Shown: one piece after another, positions 13,301 to 18,675 of the stretch | How positions within the stretch are numbered: position 1 is the first letter of the stretch | How the letters are laid out: each line of letters begins with the position of its first letter | Assembly (NCBI GenBank): GCA_002417685.1 | Contig: DICP01000009.1 | Span: 446-19,120, forward strand | DNA length: 18,675 nucleotides | Reading direction: 5' to 3' | Origin: Candidatus Mesolinea sp. UBA5823 | Lineage (GTDB): Bacteria > Chloroflexota > Anaerolineae > Anaerolineales > Anaerolineaceae | The notes under the pieces: generated by a model | Databases searched by the model: none | The model's input: only the letters and a program-made list of their open reading frames with translations | Told to the model about the DNA's origin: nothing | Position numbers and translations under genes: made by a program

Positions 13301-14248
13301 ATGTTAGATCAATTTGGACGCAATATTACCTACCTGCGCCTCTCGGTGACGGAGCGCTGCCAGCTGCGCTGCACTTATTGCCGCGTGGAGGAGGGCATAT
13401 GCCCTAAGGCTAAGGAGCTTAGCCCGGCGGAATACGAACGCATCGTGCGCGCGTGCATGCAGTTGGGCATCCAAAAAGTGCGCCTGACCGGCGGCGAGCC
13501 GCTCTTGCGCAAAGACATCCTCGAGATTGTGGAGCGCATTGCAGCGCTGGAAGGCTTGCAGGACCTTTCCATGACCACCAACGCCCAGATGCTGCCCGGC
13601 AAAGCTCAGCTGCTCAAGCAGGCTGGCTTGCGCCGGCTCAATATCAGCCTCGATTCGCTCAAACCAGAAGTTTTCCACGAACTCACCGGTGGCGATATCC
13701 AGCCGGTTTTGCAAGGGATGGAAGAAGGCGTGGAAGCAGGCTTACTGCCGCTCAAGCTCAATGTTGTGCTCGTGCGCGGCATCAATGATGGCGAAGTCGA
13801 CAACTTCATCGCTCTGACGCGTGAGAACCCCATCGACGTGCGCTTTATTGAGCTCATGCCCATTGGCGACAATGGCGAAAATACAGCGCGGCGCATTTCT
13901 AATCAAGAAGTCATGAGCGCCCGGCCTTATTTGCAGCCTCTTCCTGCCCGTTACCCTGGGCAGCCCTCATCCGATTACCAAGTTCCAGGTTACCGTGGGC
14001 GGGTGGGCTTCATCAGCCCGATTTCGCACCAGTTTTGCGCAGATTGCAACCGCATCCGCGTGATGAGCGACGGCACCTTGCGCCCATGCTTGGGCGTGGA
14101 TCGCGAAATCCCGCTCAGCAGCGCCTTAGCGCAGGATGATGAGGCTCTGCGCGAGGCGATTCAAACAGCCATTTTCAAAAAACCGGCTGCGCATCGCTTC
14201 GAAAGTTGTACTTTTGCGGAGCGCAATATGAGCCGTATTGGAGGATAA
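13301..14248 (+). CDS. moaA: GTP 3',8-cyclase MoaA (radical SAM)
   Basis: The 315-residue enzyme uses SAM and two 4Fe-4S clusters to cyclise GTP in the first step of molybdopterin synthesis. The N-terminal cluster motif is Cys20-x3-Cys24-x2-Cys27 (CQLRCTYC), followed by LTGGEPLLR at 62-70. The second cluster is Cys246, Cys249 and Cys263 in FCADCNRIRVMSDGTLRPCL, with the GTP-side Arg-rich NRIR. The protein ends in the MoaA-typical MSRIGG with two terminal glycines. The ATG at 13301 has no Shine-Dalgarno site but has a TATAAT 8 nt upstream, so a leaderless mRNA is likely. The next gene starts 2 nt after the stop. All catalytic features look intact. Confidence 0.96.
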   Translation: MLDQFGRNITYLRLSVTERCQLRCTYCRVEEGICPKAKELSPAEYERIVRACMQLGIQKVRLTGGEPLLRKDILEIVERIAALEGLQDLSMTTNAQMLPGKAQLLKQAGLRRLNISLDSLKPEVFHELTGGDIQPVLQGMEEGVEAGLLPLKLNVVLVRGINDGEVDNFIALTRENPIDVRFIELMPIGDNGENTARRISNQEVMSARPYLQPLPARYPGQPSSDYQVPGYRGRVGFISPISHQFCADCNRIRVMSDGTLRPCLGVDREIPLSSALAQDDEALREAIQTAIFKKPAAHRFESCTFAERNMSRIGG

Positions 14249-14250
14249 GT

Positions 14251-15207
14251 TTGGCAAAGGTTTTATCGGTTAATATCAGCGCAGAAACCGGCACGATCAA
14301 GCACCCTGTTCCCCAGGCTGTTTTCCGCGAGAACTATGGCATTGAAGGGGACGCTCATGCCGGCGATTGGCACCGCCAGGTAAGCCTGCTGGACCAACGC
14401 AGCGTGGAGAAGATGCTTGCGCGTGGCGCAACGGGACTTGTGCCCGGCATCTTTGCCGAGAATATCACCACAGAAGGCATTGAGCTCTACACGCTGCCGT
14501 TAGGGACGCGCTTACGTATAGGCTCGGTGGAGCTAGAAGTAACCCAGATAGGCAAAGAGTGCCATGCCCATTGCGAGATCTACCAACAGGTAGGGATGTG
14601 CATCATGCCCAGCGAAGGCATCTTCACGCGCGTGCTGCAAGGCGGCGTGGTGCAAGCTGGGGATGAGGTGGTGGTGCTGCCCAATGCACGCGCAGCAGTA
14701 ATTACCGTCAGTGATAAAGGCGCGGCTGGCTTGCGCGAGGATAAAAGCGGGCCGGCGCTGGTGGAAGCCCTACGCGGGCATGCCCAGGTGGTCGAGACCG
14801 TGCTCATCCCGGATGAACGCGCACAGATTGAAGCGGAGCTAGTGCGCTTAGCCGATAGCGGCAACGTGGATCTCATCTTGACCACCGGCGGCACAGGCTT
14901 TGCCCCCCGCGATGTTACCCCTGAAGCCACCGCCAACGTCATCGAGCGCTTAGCACCAGGCATCACCGAAGCTATGCGCGCCGAAAGTGCCAAAATCACG
15001 CCGCATGCCCTGCTTTCGCGTGCCATCGCCGGCATCCGCGGGCGCACGCTGATTATCAACCTGCCGGGCAGCCCCAAAGCTGCCGTGGAGAACCTGCAAG
15101 TCTTCTTGCCTGCATTGCCGCATGCCGTGGAAACGCTGCGCGGAGAAGCTTACGAATGCGGGAGCAGAGAGCCAGAGCACGCTCCGCATCTAACATCTCA
15201 GGATTAA
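14251..15207 (+). CDS. MOSC domain-MogA/MoaB fusion protein
   Basis: The 318-residue product joins a MOSC domain (residues 1-145), a sulfur or metal-sulfur carrier fold linked to Moco handling, to a molybdopterin adenylyltransferase domain (148-300) that forms adenylyl-molybdopterin for MoeA. MOSC features are GIEGDAHAGDWHRQVSLLD and a cysteine-rich segment GKECHAHCEIYQQVGMCIMP with Cys104, Cys108 and Cys117. The MogA part shows VITVSDKG, DKSGP, LTTGGTGFAPRDVTPEA (210-226) and INLPGSPKA. The start is a TTG at 14251, supported by GGAGG at 14240-14244 in the end of moaA; the longer frame to 14206 overlaps moaA and has no such site. The fusion completes the moaA transcription unit and places adenylation and a MOSC carrier on one chain. 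Confidence 0.9.
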   Translation: MAKVLSVNISAETGTIKHPVPQAVFRENYGIEGDAHAGDWHRQVSLLDQRSVEKMLARGATGLVPGIFAENITTEGIELYTLPLGTRLRIGSVELEVTQIGKECHAHCEIYQQVGMCIMPSEGIFTRVLQGGVVQAGDEVVVLPNARAAVITVSDKGAAGLREDKSGPALVEALRGHAQVVETVLIPDERAQIEAELVRLADSGNVDLILTTGGTGFAPRDVTPEATANVIERLAPGITEAMRAESAKITPHALLSRAIAGIRGRTLIINLPGSPKAAVENLQVFLPALPHAVETLRGEAYECGSREPEHAPHLTSQD

Positions 15208-15216
15208 GCTAGAAGG

Positions 15217-15251
15217 ATCCAAAAAATGGATTCAAGCCGGTGCACCGGCTT
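15217..15251 (-). terminator. Terminator structure overlapping the 3' end of the PrsW-like gene
   Basis: AAGCCGGTGCACCGGCTT (15234-15251) is a perfect 18-bp palindrome that includes the last codons and part of the stop of the minus-strand gene. On the minus strand it is followed by GAATCCATTTTTT, giving an intrinsic terminator. A second small stem, ATCCA-AAAAA-TGGAT (15217-15231), lies in the 24-bp gap between the convergent genes and could serve the plus-strand operon. Confidence 0.6.
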
Positions 15252-16032
15252 CAGGCGGGCTTGCTAAGGTCGGCTCGGCTGGGCGATCGTGCCAGCGCAG
15301 CCAAAGCGCTGCCCCAATCATGATGGTACAAAGCACTGTAATGTAAATCTCCGTTTGCACCATGGTGAACACGCCTGCTGGAGCCAGTACCGCACCATAG
15401 TTCAAGACGCTATGGAAAAGCGCAATGCCCAGATAAGCGCGGCCGCCTTTGCCTTTATTTAAGAAATAGGCTGCTAATGCGGTGGTGCTGGTATGAAAAC
15501 CAACGATGAACAGCCTTTCAATAATTGATAAGGGAGCTTGCCATCCCTGTAATTGAAAAGCAGGCAAGCTAAAACCTGTGGTAAAAACTTGGTTGAGGAG
15601 CCAGGCGGCTTCGAAGATGCCAAAGCCGGCGCCCACAGCTGCTCCAGCCAGGAGCGCTTCGCGGTTGGAAAGCGGCTGATGACGCTTGCCATAGATCAGC
15701 ACAGGCACGAGTTTGATGCCTTCCTGTACAAATCCGGTGATGAGCATGGCTGGGATTTCTGATAGGAGCATACGCTCCTGCCAAAATTCGGCGCACCAGA
15801 AGTGGAAAAGAGCTTGCATAGAAAGCGACTGGAGTGGGAATTGCAGTAAGCCGATGGTTGGGCCAAAAAGCACAGCACCGGCAGCTAAAAAAATCCACAG
15901 ACGCGGTTGCTTCCCCAATGGCATGCGGTAGATGGCCAGCCAAATCGCGCCCATGATGAGGGCGACGCCTATTCCCTCAACGGTAGGGTTGCTATAGATT
16001 GCGATAAAGAATTGCCAGATATTCTCCCACAC
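15232..16032 (-). CDS. PrsW-like intramembrane metalloprotease family protein
   Basis: The 266-residue protein is strongly hydrophobic, with about seven to eight membrane segments between residues 5 and 245. Motifs fit the PrsW family: GFVQEGIKLVP (Gln103, Glu104, Lys107; the usual first Glu of EExxK is Gln), GAGFGIFEAAW (Glu141), GFHTSTTALAAYF (His180) and ALFHSVLN (His207). Family members cut membrane-bound regulators such as anti-sigma factors. The start is a GTG at 16032 with AAGGAG 7 nt upstream. It lies alone, convergent with the cofactor operon and divergent from the tungstate transporter genes. The substrate is unknown, and with the Gln substitution activity is uncertain. Confidence 0.68.
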   Translation of the reverse strand: MWENIWQFFIAIYSNPTVEGIGVALIMGAIWLAIYRMPLGKQPRLWIFLAAGAVLFGPTIGLLQFPLQSLSMQALFHFWCAEFWQERMLLSEIPAMLITGFVQEGIKLVPVLIYGKRHQPLSNREALLAGAAVGAGFGIFEAAWLLNQVFTTGFSLPAFQLQGWQAPLSIIERLFIVGFHTSTTALAAYFLNKGKGGRAYLGIALFHSVLNYGAVLAPAGVFTMVQTEIYITVLCTIMIGAALWLRWHDRPAEPTLASPPEAGAPA

Positions 16033-16300
16033 CGCTGAGCTCCTTATATAAACTTTGAAAGGGGTATGCTAGAAAAACTGTGCATACCTGTTTCCTACAA
16101 TGTCCTCTGCATCCTAATGATTATTATATAACATTCTATTCTGATCGAAAATCTGAGTTGAAACTTGGTGAGCTTGAAGATATTAAAAAGTACACCAGGT
16201 TATTTTGTGTTCCTCATTCTACATGATAAAAGCGCTATTCTTACTAATAAGGTTTATGTCATTTGATTAGAAAAACTCACTAAAAAATATCACCCTCAGG
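16033..16300. other. Divergent intergenic stretch, mostly unassigned
   Basis: Apart from the operator-like inverted repeat and the ribosome binding site of the PrsW-like gene, the AT-rich stretch from 16090 to 16290 shows no gene, RNA or clear repeat that I can support. It must hold upstream promoter elements for both divergent units. No convincing -35 was found for the TATAAT at 16301. Confidence 0.5.
16063..16088. repeat. Inverted repeat upstream of the PrsW-like gene (candidate operator)
   Basis: GGTATGC (16063-16069) and GCATACC (16082-16088) are perfect 7-bp arms with a 12-bp AT-rich spacer, about 30 bp upstream of the GTG start of the minus-strand gene. The 19-bp centre-to-centre distance, close to two helical turns, suits a dimeric regulator. 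The target and regulator are unknown. Confidence 0.35.
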
Positions 16301-16306
16301 TATAAT
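16301..16306 (+). promoter_or_regulatory. -10 box of the tupABC promoter
   Basis: TATAAT preceded by CAGG lies 138 nt before the tupA start, giving a leader of about 130 nt that contains a folded RNA. The AGG(T)TATAAT context matches the -10 boxes before the ygbA-like gene and moaA. No clear -35 hexamer is seen. Confidence 0.6.
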
Positions 16307-16317
16307 ACGGTTGTTCT

Positions 16318-16443
16318 TCGACTCATTGCTCCTAAATCGGCAGATATGGGCAGATGAGCGGTAACCTGGGGCAAATCCCAAGCGCCTCTGGTTCAAGGGT
16401 GTTGCTGGAAACGGCAGCGCCTCCCGTTTGGAAAGGAGAAACG
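16318..16443 (+). ncRNA. Probable Moco/Tuco riboswitch in the tupA leader
   Basis: The leader shows elements I associate with the Moco RNA motif: GCTCC near its 5' end, GAGCGGTAACCTGGG followed by a short loop and CCCAAGCGCCTC, a GAAA-capped stem GTTGCTG/CGGCAGC (16401-16417), and GCGCCTCCCG just before the ribosome binding site. CTCC at 16421-16424 can pair with the GGAG at 16435-16438, and CGTTT (16425-16429) with AAACG (16439-16443). These pairings would block tupA translation and cannot both form in a simple nested fold. The place, in front of a tungstate transporter, fits cofactor feedback. The family match is from memory of the motif and was not computed. Confidence 0.72.
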
Positions 16444-16444
16444 T

Positions 16445-17263
16445 GTGAAAAAGTTGTCTGTTCTTTTAATTGTGGGGGTTATGCTCTTCAGCCTGGCGGC
16501 TTGCGCCAAACAGGTTGAGAACCCGGTCATCCGGCTTTCTACGACCACCTCGGTCAATGATTCCGGCTTGATGGCTTACCTACAGCCAGAGTTTGAGAAG
16601 GATACGGGCTATAAGCTCGAGATCACCTCAGCCGGCACGGGGGCTGCCATCGAAAAGGGCCGCACCGGCGATGCCGACGTGCTGCTGGTACATGCCAAGG
16701 CTTCTGAGGAAGAGTTTATTGGTGAAGGCTATGGCGAAGTGCGTGTGCCATTTATGTACAACTACTTCGTTATCGTTGGGCCTGAAGCTGACCCCGCTGG
16801 CGTGAAGGGCAGCACCACCGCTGCGGAAGCCTTCCAGAAGATTGCCGATGCCCAAGCCACTTTCGTCTCGCGTGGGGATGACAGCGGCACCCATAAGGCT
16901 GAGCTTAAGATCTGGAGTTCTATTGGCATCGACCCAACCGGCCAGCCTTGGTACGTCTCTGTGGGCGACAGCATGGGCAAGACCCTGACCGTAGGCGATG
17001 AGATGGGCGGTTACGTCTTCACCGATAAAGCCACTTACTTAGCTCATGATAATAGCTTGAGCCTGCTGCTGGAAGAAACCGAAGATATGAAAAATACCTA
17101 CTCTTTGATTGCGATTTCGCCTCAGCGTTACCCAGACAACAACACCGAAGGTGCGCAAGCTTTCATCGAGTGGATGACTTCGGAAAAAGCCTCTAAGCTG
17201 ATTGAAAGCTATGGGGTGGAGCAGTATGGCGAGCAGCTCTTCTTTGTCATTCCGGTGGAGTAA
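16445..17263 (+). CDS. tupA: Tungstate ABC transporter substrate-binding lipoprotein TupA
   Basis: The 272-residue protein should capture tungstate (or molybdate) outside the membrane and deliver it to TupB. A lipoprotein signal peptide ends at LAAC with Cys20 as the anchor. The mature part has the TupA oxyanion signatures TTTS (33-36) and SRGDDSGTH (142-150), which favour TupA over ModA or WtpA; tungstate specificity is inferred from them. The start is a GTG at 16445 with GGAG 6 nt upstream, located so that leader pairing could mask it. It heads tupABC; a stem-loop between tupA and tupB probably lets the binding protein be made in excess. Confidence 0.93.
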   Translation: MKKLSVLLIVGVMLFSLAACAKQVENPVIRLSTTTSVNDSGLMAYLQPEFEKDTGYKLEITSAGTGAAIEKGRTGDADVLLVHAKASEEEFIGEGYGEVRVPFMYNYFVIVGPEADPAGVKGSTTAAEAFQKIADAQATFVSRGDDSGTHKAELKIWSSIGIDPTGQPWYVSVGDSMGKTLTVGDEMGGYVFTDKATYLAHDNSLSLLLEETEDMKNTYSLIAISPQRYPDNNTEGAQAFIEWMTSEKASKLIESYGVEQYGEQLFFVIPVE

Positions 17264-17282
17264 GCTTTGCGATACATAAGGA

Positions 17283-17305
17283 TGAGGGCAGAAATCCTGC
17301 CCTCA
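17283..17305 (+). terminator. Hairpin between tupA and tupB (attenuator or mRNA stabiliser)
   Basis: TGAGGGCAG (17283-17291) and CTGCCCTCA (17297-17305) form a perfect 9-bp stem with a 5-nt loop, 20 bp after the tupA stop. The following CACCCCTTTT is only weakly T-rich, so partial termination or 3'-end protection of tupA mRNA is more likely than full termination. A smaller GTGCC/GGCAC pair (17334-17351) follows. Confidence 0.6.
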
Positions 17306-17375
17306 CACCCCTTTTCACCTGATCACGCAAACTGTGCCAAACGATCGGCACCATAGGTAAAGCATTGCCTGCTTC

Positions 17376-18062
17376 ATGACCACACTCAGTGAAATCCTCA
17401 ACTTGCTTTTTGGCCCGGACCCAGAGCTGCGCCAGATTATTCTGACGACGCTGCGAATGTCTTTTTCCAGCACGCTGATTTCAGCCTTGCTCGGGATTCC
17501 ACTCGGGGTGCTTCTAGGCGGCAATAACTTCCGTGCTAAGCCGTTTGTCAACCGTGTGCTGCATACGCTCATGGGTCTGCCGCCGGTAGTCGCTGGCTTG
17601 GTGGTCTTTCTGCTCCTCTCCCGCAGCGGACCGCTGGGCACCCTCAAGCTGGTATACACCGTGACGGCAATGGTCATAGCCCAGGTGGTGCTGATTACCC
17701 CCATCATTACCGGCATGGTTGCCAATATTGTCTCGGTCAAAGCTCCGCTGATCCGCGAGACGGCGGCGGGCATTGGGCTGACGCCTTGGCGCGCGGTACT
17801 CTATACGGTTTACGAGTGCCGTACGCAATTCGTCTCGACCGTGTTGACGGGCTTTGGCCGGGCGATTGCAGAAGTGGGCGCTGTGCAGATGGTGGGCGGC
17901 AACATTCAATTCAAAACGCGTGTGATGACCACCGCGATAATGATGCAAACTAATATGGGGCATTTTGACACAGCCATCGCTTTGGGCATTGTTTTGCTGC
18001 TGATTTCGTTTGTGATCAATTCGCTCGTCAGCCGCATCGAAGAAACGGTAGGGATGGCATGA
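17376..18062 (+). CDS. tupB: Tungstate ABC transporter permease TupB
   Basis: The 228-residue inner-membrane protein forms the tungstate channel, working with TupA and the TupC ATPase. About five hydrophobic segments are visible, beginning near residue 30. The ATPase-contacting EAA loop reads RETAAGIGLTPWRAV...GFGRAIAEVGA around residues 125-170, and GLPPVVAGLVVFLLLS is typical of TupB-like permeases. The N-terminus with LFGPDPELRQIILTTL matches the family start, so the ATG at 17376 is kept although no Shine-Dalgarno site is evident; the 112-nt gap from tupA holds hairpins instead. Its stop overlaps the tupC start as ATGA. Confidence 0.92.
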   Translation: MTTLSEILNLLFGPDPELRQIILTTLRMSFSSTLISALLGIPLGVLLGGNNFRAKPFVNRVLHTLMGLPPVVAGLVVFLLLSRSGPLGTLKLVYTVTAMVIAQVVLITPIITGMVANIVSVKAPLIRETAAGIGLTPWRAVLYTVYECRTQFVSTVLTGFGRAIAEVGAVQMVGGNIQFKTRVMTTAIMMQTNMGHFDTAIALGIVLLLISFVINSLVSRIEETVGMA

Positions 18063-18675
18063 TCGCGCTGCAGAATGTTTTGGTGCAATACGAAGAGCGG
18101 GTTATCCTGGATATCCCTGAACTGCACTTTGCGGAGGGCAAGCGCTATGGCTTGATTGGCGAAAACGGCAGCGGTAAAACCACGCTGCTGCGGCTGCTAG
18201 CTGGCACGCTCTCGCCTACCCACGGGCAGGTTACGCGCATGGCAGCCGATGGCATGGGCTATATGCCGCAAAACCCGTACGCGTTCAGCTTCAGTGTGTT
18301 GCGCAACGTGGAGATGGCGCTGGATGGCGAAGCAGAGCGGGAAGCTATTGCCCGTGAAGCGCTGCGCCGCGTCGGGATGGACGCCTTGGCACAGGCTAGT
18401 GGCAGCAAGCTCTCGGGCGGAGAAGCGCAGCGTATGGCTTTTGCACGCATGATCGCCAAGCCGCGCAGTCTATTGCTGCTAGATGAACCGACTTCGTCCA
18501 CGGATATCAAAGGCACGGATCTGATCGAAGCTACTCTGCTGAGCTACCTGCAAGCCAACGCCTGCACGCTGATATTTTCCACCCACTCGCCGGCGCAAGC
18601 CTTACGCTTGGCAGAGGAAGTGATTTTTTTGGATCAGGGGCGCATCGTGGAGCAAGGACCGGCAGAGAGCGTGCT
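18059..18675 (+). CDS. tupC: Tungstate ABC transporter ATP-binding protein TupC (partial, runs off window)
   Basis: The ATG at 18059 overlaps the tupB stop (ATGA), and the frame is open to the window end, giving the first 205 residues or so. It is a complete ABC ATPase core: Walker A GENGSGKTT, Q-loop MPQNPYAF, signature LSGGEAQRMAFAR, Walker B LLLLDEP followed by TSSTD, and the switch His in STHSP. It would power tungstate import through TupB at the cytoplasmic face. The nucleotide-binding domain is nearly all present, so only a short C-terminal part is missing. The signature has Glu-Ala in place of the more common Gln-Gln or Gln-Arg, which is tolerated in the family. Translational coupling to tupB is likely. 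Confidence 0.92.
   Translation, partial: MIALQNVLVQYEERVILDIPELHFAEGKRYGLIGENGSGKTTLLRLLAGTLSPTHGQVTRMAADGMGYMPQNPYAFSFSVLRNVEMALDGEAEREAIAREALRRVGMDALAQASGSKLSGGEAQRMAFARMIAKPRSLLLLDEPTSSTDIKGTDLIEATLLSYLQANACTLIFSTHSPAQALRLAEEVIFLDQGRIVEQGPAESV

Overview
The window is a stretch of bacterial chromosome with moderately high GC (by eye) and strong AGGAG-type Shine-Dalgarno sites in front of most genes. The gene families point to an anaerobe. A tungstate transporter (TupA/B/C), a Mo/W-pterpin cofactor gene set with two MoeA paralogs, a MOSC-MogA fusion, a cobalamin-binding protein and an opine-type dehydrogenase together would fit an Anaerolineae-like member of Chloroflexota. That placement is an inference from content and could be wrong; no 16S or marker phylogeny is possible here.

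Layout. (1) Positions 22-3742, plus strand: a sugar-nucleotidyltransferase with a beta-helix tail, a class I/II PLP aminotransferase, and a Glu/Leu/Phe/Val dehydrogenase closed by a 13-bp-stem terminator. (2) Positions 3800-5520: an AT-rich island on the minus strand with a restriction endonuclease-like gene followed by a beta-class DNA methyltransferase. (3) Positions 5521-6418: a truncated, about 95% identical copy of the 3' half of a ygbA-like gene, then the intact ygbA-like gene, then two tandem copies of an imperfect palindrome. (4) Positions 6419-9160, minus strand: a two-gene operon of a B12-binding/TIM-barrel-like protein and an opine dehydrogenase-like enzyme. (5) Positions 9420-15207, plus strand: moeA, moeA fused to a periplasmic-binding-like domain, moaC, moaA and a MOSC-MogA fusion. 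(6) Positions 15232-16032, minus strand: a PrsW-like membrane protease. (7) Positions 16301-18675, plus strand: a promoter, a probable Moco/Tuco riboswitch leader, and tupA-tupB-tupC, with tupC running off the window end.

How the parts work together. TupABC imports tungstate (or molybdate). MoaA and MoaC make the pterin precursor, MogA adenylylates molybdopterin, and MoeA inserts the metal. The structured leader before tupA probably lets cofactor level control metal uptake. moaD, moaE and mobA are not in the window. Two genes (ygbA-like, moaA) have a TATAAT box exactly 8 nt before the ATG, which suggests leaderless transcripts. The less understood parts are the cobalamin protein/opine dehydrogenase pair, the restriction-modification island with its variant methylase motifs, and the paired palindromic repeats in front of moaA.
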